This document shows, piece after piece, positions 5,667 to 14,855 of a stretch of DNA of 14,942 nt. Position 1 is the first letter of the stretch, and the number at the start of each line of letters is the position of its first letter. Both the position numbers and the translations under genes were made by a program. Where the stretch lies: the NCBI GenBank assembly GCA_018882825.1, contig VERC01000025.1:1-14942 (forward strand). The letters are read 5' to 3'. Source of the DNA: Acidimicrobiia bacterium (lineage in GTDB: Bacteria > Actinomycetota > Acidimicrobiia > Acidimicrobiales > Acidimicrobilacustridaceae). Below the pieces are notes generated by a model. The model had not been told where the DNA came from. It saw nothing but the letters and a program-made list of their open reading frames with translations, and searched no databases.

Positions 5667-7083
5667 AGTTGCGGCCGCGGTACTGCGAGCGGGGTCCCAC
5701 CGCTTCCTTGTTCAGTCGCTTCGACAGGTGCAGGCCCTCGAGCACGAACTCGACGGCACTGGCCACCACCTCGGGGGTCTCGTCGCCACCGGTGAGCGCG
5801 ACCACGTGCGGGCTCAACGCCGGCAGTTGCGCCAACAGCGCCACGTAGTCGGCAGCCCGGACGTCCTCGCCGGCGTTCACCACCAGTTCGGCGTCGAAGG
5901 CCTCGACCACGTCGCGCAGGTTCTCCACGGCGATGTGTCGACGGAACGTCTCGAGGACGGCACCCTTCAGCAATTGCTGGACGACGACACCGTCGCGACC
6001 CTCCTCGATCGTCTCGATCTCGAGCTTTCCGATGGTCGACGCGGCCAGCGCCTCGAGATCGGACACGCGGGGTACGACGACGGTCTCACCGTGCTGCAAC
6101 GACCGACGCATGGCATTGGCCGACATCGTCTCGAGGTTGGCCACCGTCAGACGCACCGACACTCCCGAGCGCTGATTGATGTGCGGACTGCGACGGGCCA
6201 GCTGCGAGAACTCGGCCACCGTCTCGGCCATGTAGTCGGGGATGACGACACGGACACCGGCGGTGTCGAGGGTGTTCGCCTCCTGGCGGGCGATGGTCAC
6301 CTCGGTCTCGACGTCGAGCGGGTAGTGGGTGCGGATCTGGGAACCGAAGCGATCCTTGAGTGGCGTGATGATGCGACCACGGTTCGTGTAGTCGTCAGGA
6401 TTGGCCGAGGCGAACAGCACGACGTCGAGCGGCAGGCGGATCTTGTAGCCGCGGATCTGCACGTCGCGCTCCTCGAGCACGTTGAGCAGCCCCACCTGGA
6501 TCCGCTCGGCCAGATCCGGCAGCTCGTTGATGGCGAAGATGCCGCGGTTGGTGCGGGGGACGAGTCCGTAGTGCAACGTCAGTTCATCGGAGAGATAGCG
6601 ACCCTCGGCCACCTTGATGGGATCGACCTCGCCGATGAGATCGGCGATCGACGTGTCCGGCGTGGCCAACTTCTCGCCGAACCGGTCGTCCCGATGCACC
6701 CAGTCGATGGGGGTGGCATCACCCATCTCGGCCACCAGATCGCGGGCGTGGCGGGAGGTGGGGTGGTACGGATCGTCGTTGATCTCGGATCCGGCCACGA
6801 CCGGCATCCACTCGTCGAGCAGACCGGTCAGCGATCGCACCATGCGGGTCTTGGCCTGGCCACGCTCGCCGAGGAAGATCACGTCGTGACCGGCCAACAG
6901 GGCGTTCTCCAACTGGGGCAGGACGGTGTCCTCGTAGCCGAGGACGTCGTCGAACAGCGGCTGCCCGGCGACGATGCGGGCGATGGCGTTCTCCCGCAAC
7001 TCCTCCTTGACCGAACGGCTGGTCCAGCCCGAGGCGCGCAGGGCACCGAGCGTGGTGGGTCGGTCGGGGTCGGTGCTCGCCAT
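5665..7083 (-). CDS. MoxR-type AAA+ ATPase (magnesium chelatase subunit I-like)
   Basis: The 472-residue cytosolic ATPase has a Walker A GERGQAKT (72-79), a Walker B region GIFAINELPDL (181-191, Glu187), sensor 1 in FASANPDDYTNRG (224-236) and an arginine finger candidate in PLKDRFG (241-247). LLNVLEERDVQIRG (199-212) is the helix-2 insert region typical of the MoxR/chelatase clade. It resembles mycobacterial Rv0958 in kind. Partners of this clade are VWA-domain proteins, here the gene at 1683-3698, which probably remodel or activate a client using ATP. The ATG at 7081-7083 is supported by GAGGAG 5 nt upstream, and TAGGTT (7114-7119) fits as the -10 box. It is divergent from sdhC. The specific client, and whether metal insertion is involved, cannot be told from sequence. 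Confidence 0.88.
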   Translation of the reverse strand: MASTDPDRPTTLGALRASGWTSRSVKEELRENAIARIVAGQPLFDDVLGYEDTVLPQLENALLAGHDVIFLGERGQAKTRMVRSLTGLLDEWMPVVAGSEINDDPYHPTSRHARDLVAEMGDATPIDWVHRDDRFGEKLATPDTSIADLIGEVDPIKVAEGRYLSDELTLHYGLVPRTNRGIFAINELPDLAERIQVGLLNVLEERDVQIRGYKIRLPLDVVLFASANPDDYTNRGRIITPLKDRFGSQIRTHYPLDVETEVTIARQEANTLDTAGVRVVIPDYMAETVAEFSQLARRSPHINQRSGVSVRLTVANLETMSANAMRRSLQHGETVVVPRVSDLEALAASTIGKLEIETIEEGRDGVVVQQLLKGAVLETFRRHIAVENLRDVVEAFDAELVVNAGEDVRAADYVALLAQLPALSPHVVALTGGDETPEVVASAVEFVLEGLHLSKRLNKEAVGPRSQYRGRN

Positions 7084-7113
7084 CGGGGCTCCTCGTCGTG
7101 CGGCCGGCCGCTC

Positions 7114-7119
7114 AACCTA
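7114..7119 (-). promoter_or_regulatory. candidate -10 box of the MoxR ATPase gene
   Basis: Minus-strand TAGGTT lies 30 nt before the ATG, leaving a leader of about 24 nt that contains the GAGGAG ribosome binding site. No good -35 is visible. Support is positional only. Confidence 0.35.
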
Positions 7120-7189
7120 CCGCCGCGCGGCCGGCGGCGTCGGAGACCGGAGTCACCGACGCGGTTCGCCGCTGCTCGCCCCGGGTGGG

Positions 7190-7195
7190 TAGCGT
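7190..7195 (+). promoter_or_regulatory. candidate -10 box of the sdhCAB operon
   Basis: TAGCGT matches the TANNNT consensus and lies about 94 bp before the sdhC GTG in the moxR-sdhC divergent gap. Transcription would begin around 7202, inside the adjoining palindrome. No TTGACA-like -35 is evident. Confidence 0.35.
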
Positions 7196-7209
7196 GACGA
7201 CCGGTCGTC
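7196..7209. promoter_or_regulatory. 14-bp perfect palindrome next to the sdh promoter
   Basis: GACGACCGGTCGTC is self-complementary over its full length and begins immediately after TAGCGT. A protein bound here would cover the predicted transcription start of sdhCAB, so it is a candidate operator. It could equally be a chance palindrome in GC-rich DNA. Confidence 0.35.
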
Positions 7210-7288
7210 GACACCGCATCCGATGACCCTCCATCGCTCCCACCCAGGCACCACCCCTTGGGCGCCAACACTCAGGAGAGGCCAGTTC

Positions 7289-8059
7289 GTGACCGCGACC
7301 ACCGAACCGCCGGCGATCACCCCCGACATCTCGTCTCCGGCGATCCGCCCACCCCACCGTCGGAGTCCGTTCGCCCTCGTCGACATCTACCGGTCGGCCG
7401 TGGGCAAGAAGTGGGTGATGGCCATCACCGGCATCATGCTGATGGGCTTCGTGTTCTTCCACGCCTTCGGCAACCTCAAGATGTACTTCGGCGCCGAGGA
7501 CTTCAACCACTACGCCGAGTTCCTCAAGGAACTGCTCGTCCCGATCGTGCCCAAGACCTTCGTGCTTTGGGGCCTGCGACTCGGCCTGATCGCCGCCTTC
7601 GCCCTCCACATCCACTCGGCCTACTCGTTGACCCGCCTCAACCGGCAGGCGCGGCCGGTGAAGTACCAGTCACCCCGTGACTACGTGGCCGTCAACTGGG
7701 CGGCGCGCACCATGCGGTGGAGTGGCGTGATCGTCGGACTGTTCCTGATCTGGCACCTGGCCGACCTCACCTGGGGCTGGGCCAATCCCGACTTCATCTA
7801 CGGCGATCCCTACTGGAACGTGTCGACGAGTCTCGACCGGGCCCCGATCGCCGCGCTGTACATCGTGGCCAACATCGCCCTCGGCGTCCACCTCTACCAC
7901 GGGGCCTGGAGCATCTTCCAGAGCCTCGGTTCGATGAGTCCCCGCTTCACCCCGCGACACAACCCGTTGCGTCGCGGTTTCGCCGCCGGCTTCGCCATCC
8001 TGGTGGCCGGCGTCAACATCTCGTTCCCCATCGCCGTGATGACCGGCGTGGTCGGCTGA
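7289..8059 (+). CDS. sdhC: succinate dehydrogenase cytochrome b subunit (b558 family)
   Basis: This 256-residue membrane anchor of complex II has five predicted transmembrane helices (about 43-60, 92-110, 144-160, 186-206 and 230-252), as in the single-subunit, di-haem cytochrome b558 type. Histidines inside or near helices that could bind haem are His58, His107 or His109, His156 and His201 or His204. It passes electrons from the iron-sulfur subunit to quinone, probably menaquinone in an actinobacterium. GTG 7289 is chosen because AGGAGAGG (7274-7281) lies 7 nt upstream; the in-frame ATG at 7223 lacks such a site. sdhA begins 11 bp after its stop. There is no separate sdhD, consistent with this type. 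Confidence 0.92.
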   Translation: MTATTEPPAITPDISSPAIRPPHRRSPFALVDIYRSAVGKKWVMAITGIMLMGFVFFHAFGNLKMYFGAEDFNHYAEFLKELLVPIVPKTFVLWGLRLGLIAAFALHIHSAYSLTRLNRQARPVKYQSPRDYVAVNWAARTMRWSGVIVGLFLIWHLADLTWGWANPDFIYGDPYWNVSTSLDRAPIAALYIVANIALGVHLYHGAWSIFQSLGSMSPRFTPRHNPLRRGFAAGFAILVAGVNISFPIAVMTGVVG

Positions 8060-8070
8060 GGAGCACACCG

Positions 8071-9996
<1,926 letters not shown>

Positions 9997-10024
9997 CCCG
10001 ACGACGAACCGGAGAGAGCGAACA

Positions 10025-10786
10025 ATGGAACTCACCCTCAAGGTCTGGCGTCAGGACGGTCCGGCCGATCCCGGCCACTTCGAGACCTACCGGGCCACCG
10101 ACGTGAAGGACGAGATGTCCTTCCTCGAGATGCTCGACGTGGTCAACGAGAACCTCATCGCCGAGGGCCGCGAGCCGATCACCTTCGACAGCGACTGTCG
10201 CGAGGGCATCTGCGGCACCTGCGGACTGATGATCAACGGACAGGCCCACGGCCCGCAGAAGGGCACGGCCACCTGCCAGTTGCACATGCGCAAGTTCCAC
10301 GACGGCGAGACGGTCACCATCGAGCCGTGGCGGGCCAGCGCCTTCCCCGTGGTCAAGGACCTCATGGTCGACCGGTCGGCTCTCGACGCCGTGATCGAGG
10401 CGGGGGGCTACATCACCGCCGACACCGGTGGCCCCCGTGACGCCAACGAGATCCTCGTACCCAAGACGGCGGCCGACACCGCCATGGACGCCGCCGCCTG
10501 CATCGGCTGCGGTGCCTGCGTGGCCGCTTGCCCCAACAGCGCCGGTCAGCTGTTCACCTCGGCCAAGTTGGCCCACCTCAACCTGCTCCCCCAGGGACAG
10601 GCCGAGCGTTGGAAGCGCACCGAGGACATGGTCGAGACGATGGAGATGTTCTTCGGTTCGTGCACGAACTACGGCGAGTGCCACGAGGCGTGCCCGAAGG
10701 AGATCCCGCTCGACTTCATCGCGCTCATGAACCGCGACTACGTCAAGTCGAAGTTCAAGAACCGCAAGCTGGCCGGCCAGCGCTGA
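10025..10786 (+). CDS. sdhB: succinate dehydrogenase iron-sulfur subunit
   Basis: This 253-residue electron-transfer subunit of complex II has an N-terminal plant-type ferredoxin domain with Cys58, Cys63, Cys66 and Cys84 for the 2Fe-2S cluster. The C-terminal domain has CIGCGACVAACP (159-170: Cys159, Cys162, Cys165, Cys169) plus Cys213, Cys219 and Cys223 for the 4Fe-4S and 3Fe-4S clusters. All expected ligands are present. The ATG is preceded by GGAG about 10 nt upstream. It is the last gene of the operon. The next gene (DedA) converges, and a hairpin lies between the two stops. Confidence 0.96.
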   Translation: MELTLKVWRQDGPADPGHFETYRATDVKDEMSFLEMLDVVNENLIAEGREPITFDSDCREGICGTCGLMINGQAHGPQKGTATCQLHMRKFHDGETVTIEPWRASAFPVVKDLMVDRSALDAVIEAGGYITADTGGPRDANEILVPKTAADTAMDAAACIGCGACVAACPNSAGQLFTSAKLAHLNLLPQGQAERWKRTEDMVETMEMFFGSCTNYGECHEACPKEIPLDFIALMNRDYVKSKFKNRKLAGQR

Positions 10787-10803
10787 TCGATCGGCCGAGG
10801 TGA

Positions 10804-10821
10804 ACCGGCGAGACCGCCGGT
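10804..10821. terminator. hairpin between the convergent sdhB and DedA-family genes
   Basis: ACCGGCG (10804-10810) and CGCCGGT (10815-10821) form a perfect 7-bp stem with a 4-nt loop in the 39-bp gap between the two stops. There is no U-tract. It sits where a bidirectional terminator is expected. Confidence 0.5.
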
Positions 10822-10825
10822 CGCC

Positions 10826-11503
10826 TCAGCCGGCGTGCTGTCCGCGGCTGCGCCGGTGGCGCAGGAACTCGATGGCGATCGGCAGCAGCGACACGAACAC
10901 GATGACCAGTACGGCGATCTCGATGTTGTCGCCGATGGCGGGGAACGTGCGTCCGAGCGTGTAGCCGATGAGCGTCAGTCCCGCGCCCCACAGCACGCCA
11001 CCGATGATGTTGAACCGCACGAACGTGGAGTAGTGCATGTTCGACACTCCGGCCACGATCGGCGTGAACGTGCGCACGATGGGCACGAAGCGGGCCAGCA
11101 CGATCGACTTCGACCCGTGCTTGGCGAAGAACTTCTCGGCCGACTCCACGTAACTGGGTTTGAACAGACGCGATTCCGGGCGCGTGAACAGGGCCGGACC
11201 GACCTTCCGCCCGAAGGCGTAGCCGACCTGATCTCCGGCGATGGCGGCCAGCACGACGCCGATGACCACGACGGCGATGTTGCCGTTGGCCAACTGGAAG
11301 ACGTCACCACCGTCGCTGAACGTGATGCCGTAGGTGGCCAGTCCGGCGGTGAACAGCAGGGAGTCACCGGGGAGGAAGAACCCGATGAGGATCCCCGACT
11401 CGGCGAACACGATGGCGAAGAGTCCGATGAGTCCGAGTGACTCGAGGAGCTTCTGGGGGTCGAGACCCACGGCGAACACGGCGCTCAGGACGGAAGATGA
11501 CAT
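10826..11503 (-). CDS. DedA-family inner-membrane protein (VTT/SNARE-associated domain)
   Basis: The 225-residue integral membrane protein has the DedA signatures: Glu35 in the first membrane helix, GFFLPGDSLLF (41-51, Asp47), GDQVGYAFGR (90-99), and ARFVPIVRTFTPIVAG (137-152, with Arg138 and Arg144). These acidic and arginine positions correspond to those needed for function in E. coli YqjA/YghB. Several hydrophobic segments follow, and the C-terminus is basic. Family members are linked to lipid scrambling or recycling of polyprenyl-phosphate carriers and to membrane-potential and pH homeostasis; which applies here is unknown. The ATG has no clear ribosome binding site, but TAGGGT lies 9 nt upstream, so the transcript may be leaderless or nearly so. 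It lies downstream of the hydroxyacid dehydrogenase on the same strand, separated by 66 bp with a hairpin. Confidence 0.9.
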   Translation of the reverse strand: MSSSVLSAVFAVGLDPQKLLESLGLIGLFAIVFAESGILIGFFLPGDSLLFTAGLATYGITFSDGGDVFQLANGNIAVVVIGVVLAAIAGDQVGYAFGRKVGPALFTRPESRLFKPSYVESAEKFFAKHGSKSIVLARFVPIVRTFTPIVAGVSNMHYSTFVRFNIIGGVLWGAGLTLIGYTLGRTFPAIGDNIEIAVLVIVFVSLLPIAIEFLRHRRSRGQHAG

Positions 11504-11512
11504 AGGGCCGAG

Positions 11513-11518
11513 ACCCTA
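11513..11518 (-). promoter_or_regulatory. candidate -10 box of the DedA-family gene
   Basis: Minus-strand TAGGGT is followed by CTCGGCCCT and the ATG. The hydroxyacid dehydrogenase gene has the same layout (TACGCT, CCCGGCCCT, GTG). A 9-nt distance predicts a leader of only a few bases. Confidence 0.35.
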
Positions 11519-11544
11519 GTGGGCACCGACGACCACCCCGGGTC

Positions 11545-11568
11545 CGGCCGTCCGGCGCGTGACGGCCG
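11545..11568 (-). terminator. hairpin just after the hydroxyacid dehydrogenase stop
   Basis: CGGCCGTC (11545-11552) and GACGGCCG (11561-11568) make a perfect 8-bp stem with an 8-nt loop, starting 1 nt past the stop of the 11570-12520 gene. It lacks a U-tract. It would separate this gene's transcript from the DedA gene downstream. Confidence 0.45.
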
Positions 11569-11569
11569 A

Positions 11570-12520
11570 TCAGTACCCCTGCGCCGGATCGACGACCGAC
11601 TCCAGCGGTTCATCGGCCAGCCAGTGCGTCAGGTTGCGCAGGAACACCTCGTACATGGCCCCGAAGGCGCCCGACCAGTTCCACGACAGGTGCGGACTGA
11701 CCCGCACCCGGGGGTGGTCGTACATCCAGTGCCCCGCGGGGAGGGGTTCGGGATCGGTGGCGTCGATGTCGGCACCGGCCACGATGCCCGCATCCAGGGC
11801 CCGGCGCAGCGCGCCGTCGTCGATGATCGGACCCCGGGCCACATTGACCAGATGGGCGCCGGGCTTCATGGCCGCGAACACGTCGTCGTCGAATAGACCC
11901 CGGGTGGCGTCGGTGAGGGGTGCCACCAGCACGACGTGGTCGGCATCGGCCACCAACTCGTCGATGGACCGCACCATGGTCACGCCGTCGACCGGGCTGG
12001 GCGCGTCGGTGTGACGCAGGGCCACCACGTCCATGCCGAAGGGCAGTGCCCGGTGGGCGACCGCCGTGCCGATGCCCCCGAGTCCGAGGAGGGCCAGGCG
12101 AGCGCCGTGCAGCGAGCCGAGGGGTCGTGGCGGGATGTTCCAGCGGGCCGGGGGTTCGGTGACGAACGACTCGGGCATGTGCTTGGCGAACGACAGGATG
12201 CAGGCCATCACCCATTCGGAGATGGGCACGGCACTGAGTCCACGCGAGTTGGTGAGGACGATCCCGTCACCGAGGACCTCGATCGGGAACATGTCGATCC
12301 CGGTCCCGATGAGGTGCACCCACTCGACACCCCGGCCGAGCGCGTCGCGCAGCGTGGGTACCGAGGTCGGAGTGGTCAGCAGCACCTGCCCGCGCACGTC
12401 GGGGTCGAGTTCGCCGTCCATGGGGATGGGCACCACCTCGACCCGACCCTCGAGTTCGGGTGGCAGGTGGATCGCCTCGAGGCGACCCACATGGCTGAGG
12501 ATGGTGAGTGTCCCGGTCAC
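11570..12520 (-). CDS. D-isomer-specific 2-hydroxyacid dehydrogenase family protein
   Basis: The 316-residue NAD(P)-dependent oxidoreductase interconverts a 2-oxo acid and its D-2-hydroxy acid. It has the Rossmann motif GLGGIG (146-151) and the expected catalytic triad: Arg229 in NVARGPII, Glu258 in DATDPEPLP and His277 in SPHLSW. VEWVHLIGTGID (65-76) is the family's substrate-loop region. After the catalytic histidine the sequence reads LSWNWSG rather than the commoner hydrophobic-x-x-x-Thr pattern, so the substrate (glyoxylate, hydroxypyruvate, phosphoglycerate or other) cannot be assigned. The start at GTG 12518-12520 is inferred: the frame stays open upstream, but that part is antisense to the SCP2-like gene. 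There is no ribosome binding site; TACGCT lies 9 nt upstream. Confidence 0.85.
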   Translation of the reverse strand: MTGTLTILSHVGRLEAIHLPPELEGRVEVVPIPMDGELDPDVRGQVLLTTPTSVPTLRDALGRGVEWVHLIGTGIDMFPIEVLGDGIVLTNSRGLSAVPISEWVMACILSFAKHMPESFVTEPPARWNIPPRPLGSLHGARLALLGLGGIGTAVAHRALPFGMDVVALRHTDAPSPVDGVTMVRSIDELVADADHVVLVAPLTDATRGLFDDDVFAAMKPGAHLVNVARGPIIDDGALRRALDAGIVAGADIDATDPEPLPAGHWMYDHPRVRVSPHLSWNWSGAFGAMYEVFLRNLTHWLADEPLESVVDPAQGY

Positions 12521-12529
12521 AGGGCCGGG

Positions 12530-12535
12530 AGCGTA
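12530..12535 (-). promoter_or_regulatory. candidate -10 box of the hydroxyacid dehydrogenase gene
   Basis: Minus-strand TACGCT is followed by 9 nt (CCCGGCCCT) and the GTG start. It lies in the 73-bp divergent gap shared with the SCP2-like gene and supports a leaderless or very short-leader transcript. Confidence 0.3.
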
Positions 12536-12571
12536 CCCGAGCCCGTGGAGACCGACCCGTGAGCCCACGGC

Positions 12572-12577
12572 TACGGT
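12572..12577 (+). promoter_or_regulatory. candidate -10 box of the SCP2-like gene
   Basis: TACGGT lies 16 nt before the ATG at 12594. The short leader would contain only a weak AGG about 10 nt before the start. Positional support only. Confidence 0.3.
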
Positions 12578-12593
12578 CGCAGGTATCGAACCG

Positions 12594-12974
12594 ATGAACG
12601 ACCCTCCCGAGTACCTGTCCCCGGCGTGGTTCGCCGCCGCTGATCGACTGCTGCGGGGCGACGCCGGATTGCGCGACCGCTCCCGGGGCGTGCGCCTCGT
12701 GCTGCAACAGACGGTGACCGACGGAGACGGGTCGACGACCTGGCACGTGGTGTTCGCCGACGGGGAGGTCTCCATGCACGCAGGCCCGGCCGAGCGGGCC
12801 GAGGTGGCCTTCACCTGTGACCGGGCCACGGCCGAGGCCGTGCGCAACGGCGACGAGGACGCCGCCACCGCCTTCCTGTCCGGCCGCTTGCGTATGGAGG
12901 GCACGGTGACCGCGCTCCTCGAGCACGCGTCGCTGTTCAGCGAACTCGACGACGTGCTGGCGCCATTGCGCTGA
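12594..12974 (+). CDS. SCP2 sterol-carrier-like small protein
   Basis: This 126-residue soluble protein looks like an SCP2-fold lipid-binding protein. HVVFADGEVSMHAGPAERAEV (51-71) gives the paired beta strands, AFTCDRATAEAVRNGDEDAATAFLSGRL (72-99) the 'threshold' helix region, and RMEGTVTALLEHASLF (100-115) the closing helix. Such proteins bind acyl chains, sterols or similar hydrophobic ligands, and actinobacteria often have several; the ligand here is unknown. The start is ATG 12594, the first Met after the conserved N-terminal region begins; the longer open frame upstream is antisense to the hydroxyacid dehydrogenase. It is divergent from that gene (73-bp gap) and convergent with mdh (15-bp gap). 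A fused enzyme domain is absent. Confidence 0.7.
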   Translation: MNDPPEYLSPAWFAAADRLLRGDAGLRDRSRGVRLVLQQTVTDGDGSTTWHVVFADGEVSMHAGPAERAEVAFTCDRATAEAVRNGDEDAATAFLSGRLRMEGTVTALLEHASLFSELDDVLAPLR

Positions 12975-12993
12975 CGACGGCGACGTCGGTCAG
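12971..12993. terminator. hairpin spanning the SCP2-like and mdh stop codons
   Basis: CTGACGACG (12971-12979) pairs with CGTC (12984-12987) and GTCAG (12989-12993), giving nine base pairs with one bulged G (12988) and a GCGA tetraloop of the stable GNRA type. Both stops, TGA 12972-12974 and the mdh stop 12990-12992, are in the stem. There is no U-tract. Bidirectional termination is inferred. Confidence 0.5.
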
Positions 12994-13976
12994 ATCAGAC
13001 CGAGGTCGCGCACCGCATCGCGCTCCTCGCCGAGTTCGGCCACCGAGGCGTCGATCCGACCACGGGAGAAGTCGTCGATGTCGAGCCCCTGCACGATCTC
13101 GTAGGTGCCGTCCGCGCAGGTGACCGGGAACGACGAGATGAGGCCCTCGGCCACGCCGTAGGAGCCATCGGACGGGATGGCCATCGACACCCAGTCGCCC
13201 GCCGGCGTGCCCAGCGCCCAGTTGCGCATGTGATCGATCGCCGCATTGGCGGCCGATGCCGCCGACGACAGGCCGCGGGCCTCGATGATGGCCGCACCGC
13301 GTTGCTGCACGGTGGGAATGAAGTCGCCCTCGAGCCAGGCCTGATCGTTCACCAGCGCGGCTGCGTTCTGGCCCTTCACCTCGGCATGGAACAGGTCGGG
13401 GTACTGCGTGGCCGAGTGGTTGCCCCAGATCGTCATCTTCGTGATGTCGTTGACCGTGGTGCCGGTCTTGGCCGCCAACTGCGCCATGGCGCGGTTGTGA
13501 TCGAGACGGGTCATGGCGGTGAAGCGCTCGTTGGGGATCTTCGGCGCGTTGTGCATGGCGATCAGCGCGTTGGTGTTGGCCGGGTTGCCCACCACGAGGA
13601 TCTTCACGTCGGCCGCCGCGTTGGCCGACAGCGCCTCGCCCTGGGGCTTGAAGATGCCGCCGTTGGCCTCCAGGAGGTCCTTGCGCTCCATCCCCTTCGA
13701 GCGGGGGCGGGCGCCCACCAGCAGCGCGTAGGACACGTCACCGAAGGCGACGTTGGGGTCATCGGTGCACACGATGTCGGTGAGGAGCGGGAAGGCGCAG
13801 TCGTCGAGCTCCATGGCCACACCCTTGAGGGCGTCCATGGCCGGGGTGATGTCGAGCAACTGCAGCACGACCGGCTGGTCGTCACCGAGCATCTGTCCAC
13901 TGGCGATGCGGAACAGCAGGCTGTAGCCGATCTGACCGGCAGCTCCGGTGACGGCGACGCGGACGGGGCTCTTCAC
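12990..13976 (-). CDS. mdh: malate dehydrogenase
   Basis: This 328-residue NAD-dependent enzyme oxidises malate to oxaloacetate in the TCA cycle. It shows the nucleotide-binding [11 protein letters not shown] (11-21), Asp42 for NAD specificity, [15 protein letters not shown] (88-102, Arg92 and Arg98 for substrate), NPANTN (131-136) and the catalytic pair Asp159 (LDHNRA) and His187 (WGNHSA), with Arg162. Length and motif spelling match the actinobacterial and cytosolic-type MDH. GTG 13974-13976 is the start, with GGAGGA 6 nt upstream, and TAGTGT at 14014-14019 fits as the -10 box. It lies 2.2 kb from sdhCAB, so two consecutive-region TCA functions are near each other but not in one operon. Confidence 0.96.
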   Translation of the reverse strand: MKSPVRVAVTGAAGQIGYSLLFRIASGQMLGDDQPVVLQLLDITPAMDALKGVAMELDDCAFPLLTDIVCTDDPNVAFGDVSYALLVGARPRSKGMERKDLLEANGGIFKPQGEALSANAAADVKILVVGNPANTNALIAMHNAPKIPNERFTAMTRLDHNRAMAQLAAKTGTTVNDITKMTIWGNHSATQYPDLFHAEVKGQNAAALVNDQAWLEGDFIPTVQQRGAAIIEARGLSSAASAANAAIDHMRNWALGTPAGDWVSMAIPSDGSYGVAEGLISSFPVTCADGTYEIVQGLDIDDFSRGRIDASVAELGEERDAVRDLGLI

Positions 13977-14013
13977 GGGGGGTCCTCCAGAGGGCGTGAC
14001 GACGGACGCGTCG

Positions 14014-14019
14014 ACACTA
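14014..14019 (-). promoter_or_regulatory. candidate -10 box of mdh
   Basis: Minus-strand TAGTGT lies 37 nt before the mdh GTG, leaving a leader of about 30 nt with a strong GGAGGA. Between here and the upstream SDR stop (14052) is a T5 run on the minus strand, but no clear stem precedes it. Confidence 0.4.
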
Positions 14020-14051
14020 GACCCGCCCCCGGAACCGGCGAAAAACGGCCC

Positions 14052-14855
14052 TCAGAGCGTGTTGTAGGGGAACTTGGCGTCGACGCCCCCGTCGACCACC
14101 AGGGTGCGCCCCGTGATGTAGCCGGCCATGTCCGAGGTCAGGAACAACGCCGCCGACGCGATGTCGTAGGTGGCGCCCATGCGTCCGAGCGGCGCATTGG
14201 CTGCGTTGGCGTCGCGTTGGGCCTGCGTGAACACGGCGTCCATGCGCGGGCTGAGGATCGTGCCCGGCGCCACGGCGTTGGCCCGGATCCCGTGGGGTCC
14301 GAGCTCGATGGCCAACGACTGGACCCAGGCCATCAGCGCCGCCTTGGCCGCGCCGTACCCGGCGTGCATCGGAGCGGCGGTGAAACCCGACACCGAGGCG
14401 ATGAACACCATCGTCCCGCCCCCGGTCCCCACCATGGTGCGGCCGATCTCCTGCGACAGCAGGAAGGCGTGGCGCAGGTTGATGTCGATCTCCCAGTCGA
14501 ACGTCTCGTCGGTCATGTCGAGGATGGACTCCCACTTGGCCATCCCGATGATGTCGACGAGGCCGTCGATGCGACCGTTGATGGCCAGCGCGTCGGCTGC
14601 CAGGCGAGCAGCGTCGGCCCGGGTGGTGACGTCACCCGACCACGGCACGCCGCACGGTCCGATCTCGGCCGCGATCTCGTCGGCGCGCGCCGGATCGATG
14701 TCGACACACACCACCGTCTTCGCCCCGGCCTGGGCCAGCGCGTGCGACGTCATGCGTCCCATGCCGACGCCGGCACCGGCGACGACGAAGGTCCGTCCGT
14801 CGACACGCAGACGGGCCAGGAAGTCGGGTACCGGGGACTGATCGCCGGTCGTCAT
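14052..14855 (-). CDS. short-chain dehydrogenase/reductase (SDR)
   Basis: The 267-residue Rossmann-fold oxidoreductase has a glycine-rich cofactor motif AGAGVGMG (26-33) and Asp52 after the second strand, which favours NAD(H). Asn126 and the catalytic Ser154, Tyr167 and Lys171 (SGFTAAPMHAGYGAAK) are in normal spacing, and the C-terminal GRTLVVDGG (249-257) is typical. The usual NNAG strand-4 motif is replaced by DIIG (101-104). The substrate cannot be assigned; many such enzymes act on sterols, acyl thioesters or alcohols. The ATG (14853-14855) overlaps the TGA of the SDR upstream as ATGA, and GGAGGAG (plus-strand CTCCTCC at 14866-14872) lies 10 nt before it within that gene's last codons, so translation is probably coupled. 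Confidence 0.9.
   Translation of the reverse strand: MTTGDQSPVPDFLARLRVDGRTFVVAGAGVGMGRMTSHALAQAGAKTVVCVDIDPARADEIAAEIGPCGVPWSGDVTTRADAARLAADALAINGRIDGLVDIIGMAKWESILDMTDETFDWEIDINLRHAFLLSQEIGRTMVGTGGGTMVFIASVSGFTAAPMHAGYGAAKAALMAWVQSLAIELGPHGIRANAVAPGTILSPRMDAVFTQAQRDANAANAPLGRMGATYDIASAALFLTSDMAGYITGRTLVVDGGVDAKFPYNTL

Noticed and set aside
7100..7111. GCGGCCGGCCGC palindrome between moxR and sdhC
   Set aside because: All G/C and expected often by chance in this composition; no link to a promoter element was seen.
5728..7197. 489-residue plus-strand open frame across the MoxR gene
   Set aside because: It is antisense to intact Walker A, Walker B and sensor motifs and has low-complexity composition.
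12521..12904. N-terminal extension of the hydroxyacid dehydrogenase frame
   Set aside because: This part lies opposite the SCP2-like gene and shows no family similarity; the dehydrogenase fold starts after GTG 12520.
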